A DNA stretch of 64,000 bases from Pseudoalteromonas sp. DL-6 (lineage in GTDB: Bacteria > Pseudomonadota > Gammaproteobacteria > Enterobacterales > Alteromonadaceae): the NCBI RefSeq assembly GCF_004328665.1, contig NZ_CP019770.1, positions 2,356,001-2,420,000 on the forward strand, written 5' to 3'. A program made the position numbers and the translations under genes. The notes below the pieces were generated by a model. It saw only the letters and a list, made by a program, of their open reading frames with translations. It was not told the origin of the DNA and searched no databases. Position 1 is the first letter of the stretch, and the number at the start of each line of letters is the position of its first letter. This document shows positions 14,687 through 24,104 of this stretch, piece after piece.

Positions 14687-16158
14687 TACTTGCCCTCAAC
14701 ATCTTTTGAAAGGGCAGCTGACAATATGCCTTTAAGCTGATCGCGCAGGGCTTGTATGTCGGCTTGTTGCTTTGAGTAGTCGGCTAGTAGCTCTTCTAGG
14801 TTATGGCTGATTACTTCGCCTACATGTGGGTTTTTAATGTCGAGGTTATAGTTACGAGCAATAATATCGTCGATTGATACTTTCCAGGCCTGCTCTGTCT
14901 CAGTACGGCTGGCAAAGCCGTCTGCTTCGTTGCCCCACCATTCGAGCTCCGTTTTGAACTCTTCAAACTTCATTGGTTTGGTTTTGTTGTAGTTTTTAAC
15001 GCCTGCTGGGTATGGGTGCTCGTAAAACCATACGTCTTTTGTTGGTGTCCCTTTGGTAAAGAATAGTATGTTGGTTTTAATACCGGTATACGGGTTAAAC
15101 ACGCCATTGGGTAAGCGTATTATGGTATGTAAGTTACATTCCTCTACCAATAGTTTTTTAATTTTGGTTTTTACGCCTTCACCAAACAAAGTGCCGTCTG
15201 GCAATACAACCGCAGCGCGACCTTTAGTGTTGAGCAGTTCTATAATAAGCTGTAAGAACAAATCGGCTGTTTCGCGAGTTTGCATGTCGCTTGGGAAGTT
15301 TTTTTCTATGCCGTCTTCTTCAGTGCCGCCAAATGGTGGGTTGGTGATGATGACATCTACTTGGTCGTCCCAGCTTGAAAGCGGTTTATTTAGTGTATTG
15401 CCGTGTTTAACTTGTACCGGTACTTCAATGCCGTGAAGCATCATATTGGTAGTACACAGTAAGTGCGGGAGTTGTTTTTTTTCTACGCCGTGTATTTGCT
15501 TTTGCAATATTTGGTGATCGTCGCCCGATTTAACATAGTTTGCTTTTACGTGGTCGAACGCACAGGCTAAAAAGCCACCGGTACCACAGGCAGGGTCCAT
15601 GATTGACTCGCCTAGTTTTGGGTCGGTTACCGCCACTATAAATTTAGTAATGGCGCGCGGGGTATAAAATTCGCCCGCGTTACCTGCGCTTTGTAAGTCT
15701 TTTAGTATTTGCTCGTACAGGTCGCCAAATAAGTGGCGCTCTTTTGAGTCGGTAAAGTCTATTTCGTTAAGTTTGTTTATCACTTGGCGTAGTAGCGTGC
15801 CGTTTTTCATGTAGTTAAAGGCATCGCTAAACGCTTGGGTGACTACATAGCCGCGTGGGTTTTTATCTATAGGTGCAGTTAGGTTTTTAAGCTCAGGGAA
15901 TAGCTTATCGTTTACAAACTCTAGTAGCTCATCGCCCGTTATGCCTTCGTTATCAGCCGCCCAGTTACGCCATAAATACTGCTCGGGGATTGGCTCGCGA
16001 TAGTCGTCTAGTTCAAGCTCTAGCTCTTCTTCTTGCGCGTCGAATACTTTTAAAAAAAGTAACCACGACATTTGCCCAAGGCGTTGTGCGTCGCCATCGA
16101 CACCGGCATCTTTACGCATAATATCTTGAATAGACTTAATAGCTGAACTGATAGACAT
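14686..16158 (-). CDS. hsdM: Type I restriction-modification DNA methyltransferase HsdM
   Basis: 490-residue N6-adenine methyltransferase. It has an N-terminal HsdM helical domain, the SAM motif DPACGTGGF and the catalytic NPPF (VDVIITNPPFGG). It methylates the recognition sequence together with HsdS, protecting host DNA, and forms the M2S core of the restriction complex. It is separated from hsdR by about 118 bp and overlaps hsdS by one base. Confidence 0.95.
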   Translation of the reverse strand: MSISSAIKSIQDIMRKDAGVDGDAQRLGQMSWLLFLKVFDAQEEELELELDDYREPIPEQYLWRNWAADNEGITGDELLEFVNDKLFPELKNLTAPIDKNPRGYVVTQAFSDAFNYMKNGTLLRQVINKLNEIDFTDSKERHLFGDLYEQILKDLQSAGNAGEFYTPRAITKFIVAVTDPKLGESIMDPACGTGGFLACAFDHVKANYVKSGDDHQILQKQIHGVEKKQLPHLLCTTNMMLHGIEVPVQVKHGNTLNKPLSSWDDQVDVIITNPPFGGTEEDGIEKNFPSDMQTRETADLFLQLIIELLNTKGRAAVVLPDGTLFGEGVKTKIKKLLVEECNLHTIIRLPNGVFNPYTGIKTNILFFTKGTPTKDVWFYEHPYPAGVKNYNKTKPMKFEEFKTELEWWGNEADGFASRTETEQAWKVSIDDIIARNYNLDIKNPHVGEVISHNLEELLADYSKQQADIQALRDQLKGILSAALSKDVEGK

Positions 16159-16276
16159 AGTATTCTCTTGTTTGATTATTTTTATAAACAGCGGCTAAAA
16201 GCAAATATGAAAGCTGTTTAATTTAAATGGTTTAATGCTTTGCTGACGCTAATACATAGCAACAGCAAACATAAAT

Positions 16277-18736
16277 TTAGGCTGTTTTAGGCGCTGGCAT
16301 TTGGTAAATTTCGGCCTCGAGCTCTTTAAGTGCTTGCTCGTATTGTGGTTTGCCACCAAAGCCTTTTTTTACTATTTCACTTAGGCTGCCAATTTCGTTA
16401 AACGGCGCCACTTTAAGCGCTTGCATAGATTCTATTTCTTGCACGCCTACATCGGCGTATTTTAACAGAAGGTTCTCGAGTACGGTGTGCGCGGTACCCG
16501 AATATTTAGTGAAATAGTTACGCTTTTGTACGTTATCTGCGCGCTCTTTACGGGTAAGGGGTGGTTGGTCGTAAACTACATGGCAGATCATATCAAATGG
16601 GTCCATGTCTTTGCCGACTTCTTCCTCAAGCGCGGACCAAATAATGCCTTCTTCGGCAAGTTCATCTATTACTGCTTGCTTACGGTCTGACTCATTCCAA
16701 CGTTTTACAAAGTCATCCAGTGAGCTGTATTGCTTGCTCATGGTTTTACGGGTGTAATCTATAAACGATTCGGTAACGAGTTTACCGTCGGTATCGTAAT
16801 ACTGTACTCGCTCTGCCACTTTATTAACGGTAACACCTGATACGCGGTACTTAACCATTTTGTTAGTTTCGTCGTCCCATTCGCCATCAAGCGTGCCATC
16901 GCCTTTGGGGTCGTTAATGGTGTCGTTATTGGCATCGGTTGTATCGTCAGTGGTTGATTGATCATCGAATACGCTATCAGGCTGCTCTTCGGCAGTTGTA
17001 TCGTCTTGTGACTCAATATCAACGTCTTCGTCTTCAATATCAGTGGGCGTTACTTTAATTACTTTTTCGGGGGTGCCATCAAAGCGTTCATCGGCAAATA
17101 ACTCGGTGGCTTTTTTAAAGTCGAGTATGGTAAACCACAGCTTGCCGTAGCGGTCATCAATACGGGTACCACGACCAATAATTTGTTTAAACTTGGTCAT
17201 TGATTGGATGTTTTGATCAAGCACTACTAGCTTACAGGTTTTAGCGTCTACCCCTGTGGTCATAAGCTCTGAGGTGGTAGCAATTACTGGGTAAGGGCGT
17301 TTAGGGTTTATAAAGTTGTCGAGCTGGCCTTTGCCTAGTTCGTCATCGCCGGTGATCTTCATCACGTATTTATCGTTTTTAGCCATTTGCTCTGGGTTTA
17401 AGTTGGCAATGGCGCGGCGCATACGTTCCGCGTGATCTATGTCGTTACAAAACACGATGGTTTTAGCCATAGGGTCTGTACGTTTTAAATAGTTGGTAAT
17501 GGTTTCGGCCACTAGTTGTGTACGCTCGTCAATCACCATTGTGCGGTCAAAGTCTTTTTGGTTGTATATGCGGTCTTGTATTACTTCTCCGTTGTTATCA
17601 ACCTGCCCTTTTGTTGGTCGCCAGCCTTGTAGATCTACATCAAGGTCGACACGTACCACTTTGTATGGTGCTAAAAAGCCATCTTCTATGCCCTCTTTAA
17701 GGGAATAGGTATACAAAGCTTTATCAAAATAATCTTCGCTTGAAACTTCTTCAGTTTCTTTGGGGGTTGCGGTTAAGCCTACTTGAGCAGCCCCTTCAAA
17801 GTAGTTGAGTATTTCGCGCCATGCGCTATCTTCACTTGCGCTTCCTCGGTGGCACTCGTCAATAATAATGAGGTCAAAAAAGTCTGGCTCTACTTGCCTA
17901 AACGCTTTTTGAGATTCTTCTGGCCCTGTTAGCGCTTGGTATAGTGCTAGGTGTATTTCGTAAGCGGGGTCGATTGTTCTGCCGGTAATTTTGGTCATTG
18001 AAGTACCAAACGGCTGAAAGTCATTAATACGAGTTTGATCGACCAATATGTTGCGGTCGGCTAAAAACAAGATGCGTTTTTTAGCGCGTGATTTCCATAA
18101 GCGCCAAATGATTTGAAACGCAGTATAGGTTTTACCGGTTCCTGTTGCCATAACTAGTAATACACGGTCTTTACCAGACGATATAGCCTCTACTGTTTTA
18201 TTAATGGCTTGGAGCTGATAGTAACGCGGGTGCTTACCACTACCATCGTCATAATAGGCTTGGTTTATTATAGGAAGTTGCGATTCTGTATAGCCCTTGT
18301 AGGCACAATATTTAGCCCAAAGCTCTTGTGGTGATGGGAAGTCTTCTAAGCGTATTTCGGTTTCGAGGTTATTCGCATCAGGCGTGCCTAGCTTAGTTTT
18401 ATCGTGGAAAATAAAGCCATCGCCATTAGAAGCAAATATAAACGGTACATCAAGCAGCCTGGCGTAATCTAAGCCTTGTTGTAGGCCTTTGCCTACTTCA
18501 TGCTTATTTGCTTTAGCTTCAATGACAGCAAGCGGCATACTGGGTTTATGGTAAAGGACTATGTCAGCCGATTTAACCGTTTTACGTACACCAAGTTGCC
18601 CACGGACTATTACTTTACCGTCACGTAATTTAACTTCTTGGCGTATTTGGGTTATATCATCCCAGCCTGCGGTTTTAACTGCGGGTAGAATAAACTTACT
18701 GATTATATCGGTTTCGCTGAGCTTTCTTTTATCCAT
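16277..18736 (-). CDS. hsdR: Type I restriction endonuclease subunit HsdR (EcoEI-like)
   Basis: About 819 residues from the ATG at 18736; an in-frame upstream start at 18802 would add 22 residues that look non-conserved. N-terminal nuclease motif ADIVLYHK...VIEAKA, then an SF2 translocase with ATGTGKT (Walker A) and [16 protein letters not shown] (motif VI). An unusual acidic linker rich in Asp, Thr and Asn occupies about 50-60 residues after the helicase, followed by a C-terminal HsdM-binding domain. It cleaves unmethylated DNA at a distance after translocation. First gene of the operon. Confidence 0.93.
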   Translation of the reverse strand: MDKRKLSETDIISKFILPAVKTAGWDDITQIRQEVKLRDGKVIVRGQLGVRKTVKSADIVLYHKPSMPLAVIEAKANKHEVGKGLQQGLDYARLLDVPFIFASNGDGFIFHDKTKLGTPDANNLETEIRLEDFPSPQELWAKYCAYKGYTESQLPIINQAYYDDGSGKHPRYYQLQAINKTVEAISSGKDRVLLVMATGTGKTYTAFQIIWRLWKSRAKKRILFLADRNILVDQTRINDFQPFGTSMTKITGRTIDPAYEIHLALYQALTGPEESQKAFRQVEPDFFDLIIIDECHRGSASEDSAWREILNYFEGAAQVGLTATPKETEEVSSEDYFDKALYTYSLKEGIEDGFLAPYKVVRVDLDVDLQGWRPTKGQVDNNGEVIQDRIYNQKDFDRTMVIDERTQLVAETITNYLKRTDPMAKTIVFCNDIDHAERMRRAIANLNPEQMAKNDKYVMKITGDDELGKGQLDNFINPKRPYPVIATTSELMTTGVDAKTCKLVVLDQNIQSMTKFKQIIGRGTRIDDRYGKLWFTILDFKKATELFADERFDGTPEKVIKVTPTDIEDEDVDIESQDDTTAEEQPDSVFDDQSTTDDTTDANNDTINDPKGDGTLDGEWDDETNKMVKYRVSGVTVNKVAERVQYYDTDGKLVTESFIDYTRKTMSKQYSSLDDFVKRWNESDRKQAVIDELAEEGIIWSALEEEVGKDMDPFDMICHVVYDQPPLTRKERADNVQKRNYFTKYSGTAHTVLENLLLKYADVGVQEIESMQALKVAPFNEIGSLSEIVKKGFGGKPQYEQALKELEAEIYQMPAPKTA

Positions 18737-18802
18737 ACTTAAACCATCCCTAAATACTGTGCTACAAGCCAACAAGGCTTTGCGTACAACTCGTTGATTC
18801 AA

Positions 18803-19218
18803 CGTGTTTCATGCTGTTTAGTGATGCTATATAAAATACGGTTAATAAGCAAAAATAAAAGGCATACAAAATAATGAGGCCGATAGCTGTATGCGTATAT
18901 ACAGTTCAAATGGTACATAAACATAAAAAGTCAAATCGATTATTTGCTACTTTATTTGTTCCCTACACCAAGTTAACCCATTAACTATCATAAACTTAAT
19001 AAAATATGTGTTCTCTTATTTGTTCCCTAATGTTCCTTTACTTGTTCCCTTTGGCCATAAACCTATTTTGTTTAATAACTCACTCCTAGTTACGGTTTAA
19101 GCAAGCCTCACTTTTGACTACTAATTTATAAAAGTAAAGCTCGCACAAGCTTTATAGGTGTTGAAATGTTTTGGTTTTAAGTAGTTTTTAAATAAATGGG
19201 CGAGCAGTCCTTTTAGTG
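18803..19218. other. Intergenic region upstream of the restriction operon with repeated motif
   Basis: No supportable gene in about 416 bp. The 14-bp sequence TTATTTGTTCCCTA occurs at 18952-18965 and 19016-19029. A third partial copy, TTGTTCCCT, is at 19042-19050, with a degenerate TGTTCCTTTA between. The repeats lie upstream of hsdR (minus strand) and could be operator sites for its expression. Confidence 0.6.
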
Positions 19219-20121
19219 CTAGGTCTTATTAAAACTGCGAGCACTATCGTAATCATCTAGCCATTCATCTACAGTCTGATCCTGTGGCCTTCGTGTATTA
19301 CCTCCCTTGTATTGCTTTATAGAAGGGGGTATGGCATTACTTGATACCGCACTACCTTGTTTACTTATATCGTAGTTAGGAACACTCGTAGTTTTAGTTG
19401 TAAGTGGTTCAAACGACTCGTACTTTACCTCTCCCGTAGTGTGACTAGCTTGTACCCATTGATGTATTTGGGCTAGCTCGTTTTTGCTGCCACCGCTATG
19501 CGACACTACTTGTTGCCCCTGAAGGCTGCCACTATTTAGCGCCACCAAGTTGCCACTCCTTTGCCACCTACTTGCCATTGAGTTGCCTTGCTCTAAACCC
19601 ACAATTATTTGCTGATGAGTGACATTGGCAAAAGATAGCTCATTACCTTCGAGCTTATTTTTATCCCTAAGAGTTGCTTGCCAAAAATACTCACTCATTA
19701 CATTTATCTTTTTGTAAAGCTCACACGGCCGCCTTGGTTTAGGCATAGCTAACCGGTTCCAAAGTTTCATTAATCCACTTTGCTTTGCTGCTGTAAACTT
19801 TTTACCTTTATAGCGTCCAGGTTGTTTTATCCTATTAAGTGACACGTTAAAAATTGTGTAGTAATCAGCATGCGTAGTTAGCTCGTAAAAGCGCAAAGTG
19901 ATGCCATCATATTGACCTTTTTTATAACCACCTACAGTAAAGTTTGTATAGGCATATATTGGCTGCTGGGTAACTTGACTAATTTGGCTAACTAAGGAGT
20001 TAGCATGTTCATTAATCCAATCAGTTGGCACCGCTTCACCGCTTTTTGGAGTTATATTTAATTTACCGTTAGTAATACTTACAACGTCACCTCGGTTAAT
20101 TAAATATTCAAGCTTAACCAT
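19219..20121 (-). CDS. Unknown island protein, 300 aa
   Basis: A soluble 300-residue protein with no signal peptide. The N-terminal half is basic with aromatic segments (HADYYTIFNVSLNRIKQPGRYKGKKF). The C-terminal half is low-complexity, rich in Ser, Thr, Gln and Gly, and looks disordered, ending with DEWLDDYDSARSFNKT. It follows a winged-helix protein gene by 8 bp, so it is probably in one operon with alpA. The basic N-terminus could bind DNA, perhaps in element replication or transfer, but I recognise no family. Confidence 0.65.
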   Translation of the reverse strand: MVKLEYLINRGDVVSITNGKLNITPKSGEAVPTDWINEHANSLVSQISQVTQQPIYAYTNFTVGGYKKGQYDGITLRFYELTTHADYYTIFNVSLNRIKQPGRYKGKKFTAAKQSGLMKLWNRLAMPKPRRPCELYKKINVMSEYFWQATLRDKNKLEGNELSFANVTHQQIIVGLEQGNSMASRWQRSGNLVALNSGSLQGQQVVSHSGGSKNELAQIHQWVQASHTTGEVKYESFEPLTTKTTSVPNYDISKQGSAVSSNAIPPSIKQYKGGNTRRPQDQTVDEWLDDYDSARSFNKT

Positions 20122-20129
20122 GTACCCTC

Positions 20130-20510
20130 CTAGCAGCCCATGAGGTTATTAATTGGTTTTAAAAGCTCAGTTTCTTGCTCTGATGTGTATTCAGCTAATT
20201 TACGATGAACACGGCTTTTATTTATGGCCTTAATGATATTTTCAGCTATTTCTAAAGAGGAGAAACTGTATTTAAGATAAGTACCGATGCCATCTTTGTT
20301 TGGTATTTTTTCACGATTAAATTTAAAAAAATATTCACGTTCAAGATTCGTGAAATAATTTCTTCCGCTTTTTAAATCTACGTTATTCAAAATATCTAAC
20401 TCAGTCGCGCCAACAGGGTGAGCAAGAATATATAGGGTAGCTCGCTCTTTTTTAGACTGTGGTTTTTTAGAGGCTGGATTGGCGGTTTTACTACCGCATA
20501 CAGCACTCAT
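20130..20510 (-). CDS. Small basic winged-helix-like protein, unknown function
   Basis: 126 residues. After a Lys/Ser-rich N-terminal tail, residues 25-85 (ATLYILAHPVGATELDILN...GRNYFTNLEREYFF) resemble a winged helix-turn-helix. It starts on the last base of the alpA stop (TAATG) and precedes the 300-residue unknown gene. Position suggests a regulator or accessory DNA-binding protein of the island. Confidence 0.65.
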   Translation of the reverse strand: MSAVCGSKTANPASKKPQSKKERATLYILAHPVGATELDILNNVDLKSGRNYFTNLEREYFFKFNREKIPNKDGIGTYLKYSFSSLEIAENIIKAINKSRVHRKLAEYTSEQETELLKPINNLMGC

Positions 20511-20710
20511 TATGCAGCCCCTTTGTGGTGTTTTACACTTGGTAAGTTTTCAAGCCATTGCTTAATATCGCTCTCAAGCCAACCCACCGAGTTTAAACCC
20601 AGCTGCTTTCTTTTTGGGAATAAACCTAAACGCTCTTTGCGTCGAATGGTTGATCGGCTTAAGCCTGTAAGCTTGATTACTTCTTTGGTACGTAAAATTT
20701 TGTTGTTCAT
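20510..20710 (-). CDS. AlpA-family HTH regulator / excisionase
   Basis: About 66 residues from ATG 20710; a TTG at 20740 is in frame but lies inside an inverted repeat. ILRTKEVIKLTGLSRSTIRRKERLGLFP is the MerR/AlpA-type helix-turn-helix, and GWLESDIKQWLE is the characteristic tail. AlpA proteins activate or act as excisionases for P4-like integrases such as the one at 21780-23018. It probably controls excision of this island. Confidence 0.85.
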   Translation of the reverse strand: MNNKILRTKEVIKLTGLSRSTIRRKERLGLFPKRKQLGLNSVGWLESDIKQWLENLPSVKHHKGAA

Positions 20711-20714
20711 TGAA

Positions 20715-20747
20715 ATCCGCCTTGTTTCTTTATAGGTCAAGGCGGAT
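20715..20747 (-). promoter_or_regulatory. Inverted repeat at the alpA ribosome site
   Basis: ATCCGCCTTG (20715-20724) and CAAGGCGGAT (20738-20747) are perfectly complementary across 13 bp. In the mRNA the second arm contains GGCGGA, the only plausible ribosome site for alpA, 4 bp from the ATG. It could be an RNA hairpin blocking translation or a protein operator. Confidence 0.55.
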
Positions 20748-20870
20748 ATTAGAGATTCAAAAAAAAAAGTTCCTGCAAGCTAAAGGTTGGTTTCAGAAAC
20801 CTAACATAACTTTCTATTTTTTATTTTTTATTTTTAATTTATTAATTAATAATTATTAATTAATAACAGC

Positions 20871-21767
20871 TTAGTCTTGAACTTTTTTCAACCACTCATT
20901 AATTATTTTCGGGATTGTTTCATTTTCAAGTGGTGGCTCATGTGTACTTGGCCAAAATAGCGGTGCTTTATCAATAACAAGCTTTGCTATCTTGGCACCC
21001 TTTATTGTGCCTGTCGATGTTACACATTGGTTGCGGTATTGGGCTAAAACGGCTAGTGCCGCTCCAAGAACTTCTTCACGATCCTTGGCATAGACTTCAG
21101 CTCTACCTGGGCGCTTTAAAGGATACAAACTATTTCCTGAACAACTTTGATTTTCTGTACTTATCTTAATTTTTTTTAACGCTGAAAAAGCAAAAAAATC
21201 ATCTCGCTTTATAAATAAATCATTAAACTGAGGATAGAAATATTCAATATAAGTAAATGGTATTTCATCTTTCGGAATATCTTGAGAAATCGAACACATT
21301 GCCCAAACTTGCCCATTTTCAGAAACTACTCTCTCAATTGGCTCTGTTACCTCTAGCTCATTACCAGTATTACCTCTGTTTGATAAATTTTTTGCTAGCA
21401 GTTCTTTAATTCGAGGATAAGCTTCCATTAAATCTAACTTGTAATAACCAACTAATTTATATACCTCATGCTCTTCGTTGTCATAATAAGGAAAACTATA
21501 CTTAATACCTATATGCCTATCTTGAAAAAAAATTTTTGACTCCTTATTGTGATAACTATAAGGGCTCTCAACAGAGTGTTCTAAGTACTCACTAGAAGGA
21601 TTATTTTTTTCGCACTTAAACCCATTTTTATTGTCAAAGTAGACATAAAACGAAAGCTCTTGTTTAAAATAACTCTCAATAAGTTCAATTAATAATGTTT
21701 GACTGGTATAGCGTGAGTTATTTTTCAACAACCAAATGGCGTGCTCAAAATCAATAAATTCATCCAT
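20871..21767 (-). CDS. Unknown integrase-adjacent protein, 298 aa
   Basis: A 298-residue acidic soluble protein. The N-terminal part contains IDFEHAIWLLKN and several Tyr-rich segments. The last about 75 residues (EEVLGAALAVLAQYRNQC...TGTIKGAKIAKLVIDKAPLFWP...PPLENETIPKIINEWL) look like a separate helical domain often found beside integrases in genomic islands. No function is known to me. It lies just downstream of the integrase by 12 bp, probably co-transcribed. Confidence 0.65.
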   Translation of the reverse strand: MDEFIDFEHAIWLLKNNSRYTSQTLLIELIESYFKQELSFYVYFDNKNGFKCEKNNPSSEYLEHSVESPYSYHNKESKIFFQDRHIGIKYSFPYYDNEEHEVYKLVGYYKLDLMEAYPRIKELLAKNLSNRGNTGNELEVTEPIERVVSENGQVWAMCSISQDIPKDEIPFTYIEYFYPQFNDLFIKRDDFFAFSALKKIKISTENQSCSGNSLYPLKRPGRAEVYAKDREEVLGAALAVLAQYRNQCVTSTGTIKGAKIAKLVIDKAPLFWPSTHEPPLENETIPKIINEWLKKVQD

Positions 21768-21779
21768 AATATTATTTTC

Positions 21780-23018
21780 CTAAATTGCTTTTAGATGGGC
21801 ATTTCCAGTAACAGAGTAATTACCCTTACTAGCTTCTTCAATATGATTAGACCACCAGCACATCATTTTTCTTCTGCGTTCTAAGTAATCAGTTCGGTTG
21901 TAGGCAGCACGAACTTTATTCTTATCTACATGTGCCAAAGCGGCTTCAATAACATCAGCATCAAAACCTTGCTCATTTAATGTGGTGCTAGCAAGTGCTC
22001 TTAACCCATGCGCTGTTTGCTTACCTATTAAACCCATGCGCCTAAGCGCTGCGCCTAAAGTTTCTCGGCTGGCATGCGCTCTAGGGTCTTTATCAGCAGG
22101 GAAAATAAATTCTCGATGCGCACTAATAGGTTTTAGGTACTCGAGTATAGCTAATGCCTGCGGTGATAAGGGAACTGTGTGTGGTTTGCGCTTTTTCATT
22201 CGCTCAACGGGAATATTCCATAGCTTATTTTCAAAGTCTATTTCATTCCAAGCAGCGCCGGCAGCTTCACCAGGGCGGACCATGGTATGTAGTTGCCATT
22301 CAAATAAGCACCGTGTCATCAACTTAATATTAGCGCTATTCACTATGCTAATAAGTTTAGGAAGCTCCTGGGGTGTGAAGCTAGCCATGCTGTTATGCTT
22401 GGCAGAATCAAACGCTTTACTTATACCACTTAGGTTATTTGTTTGTATTCGGCCTGTGTTAATAGCAAACTCCATAACCTCATTTACTCTGCGACAAATA
22501 CGCCCAAGAATATCGAGCTTATCAGCTGCGGCTAGAGGCTTTAATGCCGCAATTGCTTGTTGTGCCGATAACTTGCTAATCGGCACTTTCCCTAAAGAGG
22601 GAAACAAGTGGAGCTCAAAACCTCTTCGTAAATTAAAAGCATATCGCGCGCTTACTTTTGGCTCTTTTAAGGCTATCCACTCTTTAACTACGGCTTCAAA
22701 TGTACTTTTAGCTTCAGCAGCTTTATGGTTTGCAAATGCCTCTTTATGCTCTTTAGGATCTATGTTCTTTGCTAATAAGGCTCTGGCCTCATCTCTGCTC
22801 GTGCGAGCATCAGACAAAGTTACATCTGAATACATACCAAAACTAATTTGAGCTCTTTTTTTTGTGTAGGGTTTAGAGTAAGTAAATAACCACATTTTTG
22901 AGCCATTTGGCTTAACTCTTAAAGCAAGGCCTTTACCATCAGATAAAAGATATTCCTTTTCTTTTGGCTTCGCTTTTTTTACTTGGGTGTCATTTAATGG
23001 GGTAACTAATTTAGGCAT
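21780..23018 (-). CDS. P4-type site-specific tyrosine integrase
   Basis: 412 residues. An N-terminal DUF4102 arm-binding domain (PLNDTQVKKAKPKEKEYLLSDGKGL), a SAM-like core-binding domain, then the catalytic domain with Arg in MVRPGEAAGAAW, HGLRALAST, His in ALAHVDKNKVRAAY and a nucleophile Tyr in RTDYLERR. These integrases insert islands into tRNA 3' ends. The gene lies 258 bp from tRNA-Arg, whose 3' end faces it, so that tRNA is the likely target. Confidence 0.93.
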   Translation of the reverse strand: MPKLVTPLNDTQVKKAKPKEKEYLLSDGKGLALRVKPNGSKMWLFTYSKPYTKKRAQISFGMYSDVTLSDARTSRDEARALLAKNIDPKEHKEAFANHKAAEAKSTFEAVVKEWIALKEPKVSARYAFNLRRGFELHLFPSLGKVPISKLSAQQAIAALKPLAAADKLDILGRICRRVNEVMEFAINTGRIQTNNLSGISKAFDSAKHNSMASFTPQELPKLISIVNSANIKLMTRCLFEWQLHTMVRPGEAAGAAWNEIDFENKLWNIPVERMKKRKPHTVPLSPQALAILEYLKPISAHREFIFPADKDPRAHASRETLGAALRRMGLIGKQTAHGLRALASTTLNEQGFDADVIEAALAHVDKNKVRAAYNRTDYLERRRKMMCWWSNHIEEASKGNYSVTGNAHLKAI

Positions 23019-23114
23019 TTAACGCTCCACTGTCGAACGGGTAACCAGCGCTTAGAAAACAAAAAAAGTTATAATTTAAATTCTTTCTTTAATTTTCATC
23101 TGGTTACGACTTTA

Positions 23115-23162
23115 TGTTACACCAAGTACTGAATATTGGTTCGGTGTAACAAACAGTGTAAC
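23115..23162. promoter_or_regulatory. Clustered GTGTAAC motifs: candidate integrase arm sites
   Basis: GTTACACC (23115-23122), CGGTGTAAC (23142-23150) and CAGTGTAAC (23154-23162) lie between the integrase start and the tRNA. Similar CAGTGTAAC pairs are at 10341-10361 at the proposed opposite end. Confidence 0.45.
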
Positions 23163-23276
23163 TAAAAATTTGAATTATGGCGACACCCTATGAACCAAGG
23201 TGAAATGCTAAAACCTTTCATACAAAGGGTCGAAGGGTAATTGTGGTGTGTAGTGAATCACCCTAAATAGTAGTTG

Positions 23277-23351
23277 TGGTAGCCCCTGCAGGAATCGAAC
23301 CTGCAACTGCCCCTTAGGAGGGGGCCGTTATATCCATTTAACTAAGAGGCC
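23277..23351 (-). tRNA. tRNA-Arg (anticodon CCU)
   Basis: A 75-nt cloverleaf on the minus strand with encoded CCA. The anticodon stem CCCC/GGGG encloses the loop CTCCTAA, giving anticodon CCU. The T arm carries GGTTCGATTCC, and the D arm and anticodon stem resemble E. coli tRNA-Arg(CCU). The acceptor stem would have a G1-U72 wobble. The 3' end faces the integrase, a common island target site. Confidence 0.93.
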
Positions 23352-23418
23352 ACATCGAGCTTACAGCTTACAAAAATTATAACGGCATCTGGTTTTTTAT
23401 ATCAAGTATCAAATTAAG

Positions 23419-24096
23419 TTAATTGCTTGATAAATATATATCTTCTTTATTTAGTACGTAAAGCGGTATAAATGTTCGGCTGCTGGCGGCAAGGCGCTTA
23501 TTTTCAATATTTATCACGCGAGCATTAATAACAACCCCATCGGCACGGTAAATTAAAGTACCCGATAAAACATGGCTGGCTATATTCGTACCTGCAAGCT
23601 TTCGAGTGTCTCGCGTGAATGTAAAGTCACCTTGATTGTTTACGGTAATTAAATTCGCTGTTTTAAAATCAACCGCACTATAACCAAATTTTTGCAGCTG
23701 ATGTATAAAGGTTTCTGATAACTGATTACCTAACTGGCTTGCTGTAGTTAAACTTGCGTCTAAATCAACGAACGAGGTGACTGCAATCGCTGCATCTTGC
23801 GGGGCTACTTGCATAGTGTCGGTTAAATCAAGTGCCATTTGCTCTACGTAGTTAACTAAACTTTTATGATGCTTGTTTGGGTTAAATTGCGTTGTATCGG
23901 CGTATTGTTCTTGCTCGTTATTTTGCTGCATTTGCGCCATGATCTGGTTAAAATCAAGATTGCTTACCACTGTTTGCTCAGGCTCAGACTTGGCGGGTTC
24001 AGTCATATTAGATTCACCAAGTAAATTACAACCTGAAATAAATATTGATAACGCACTTATGCTAATTAAAGCCGAGCGTTTAGCTAAGTTAACCAT
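23419..24096 (-). CDS. FlgO-like outer membrane lipoprotein (paralogue 3)
   Basis: About 225 residues from ATG 24096, chosen because GAGG is correctly spaced. A signal peptide ends in the lipobox ISGC. The body has the FlgO-family pattern VNYVEQMALDLTDTM, ITSFVDLD-like strand (AVTSFVDLDASL), GNQLSETFIHQLQKFGYSAVDFKT and GTNIASHVLSGTLIY...NARVINI. FlgO is an outer membrane lipoprotein linked to flagellar stability in Vibrio. Here it sits far from flagellar genes, last in a surface-fibre operon. Confidence 0.8.
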   Translation of the reverse strand: MVNLAKRSALISISALSIFISGCNLLGESNMTEPAKSEPEQTVVSNLDFNQIMAQMQQNNEQEQYADTTQFNPNKHHKSLVNYVEQMALDLTDTMQVAPQDAAIAVTSFVDLDASLTTASQLGNQLSETFIHQLQKFGYSAVDFKTANLITVNNQGDFTFTRDTRKLAGTNIASHVLSGTLIYRADGVVINARVINIENKRLAASSRTFIPLYVLNKEDIYLSSN

Positions 24097-24104
24097 GGTA
24101 AACC

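Larger units (their letters stand above)
10266..23290. mobile_element. Putative integrative island at tRNA-Arg(CCU)
   Basis: A P4-type integrase lies beside the 3' end of tRNA-Arg. The sequence TGGTAGCCCCTGCA at the tRNA end (23277-23290) recurs with one mismatch at 10266-10279. GTGTAAC-type motifs cluster just inside both ends (10341-10361 and 23115-23162), as expected for integrase arm sites. Contents are a type I restriction operon with two extra genes, an AlpA regulator and unknown genes. The left end is inferred from a short match only. Confidence 0.5.

Noticed and set aside
18737..18802. N-terminal extension of HsdR
   Set aside because: The 22 extra residues are not typical of HsdR, which begins near the [15 protein letters not shown] segment; kept only as an alternative start.
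21982..22851. 289-aa plus-strand ORF antisense to the integrase
   Set aside because: Shadow frame of a clearly conserved integrase; composition is typical of antisense translation.
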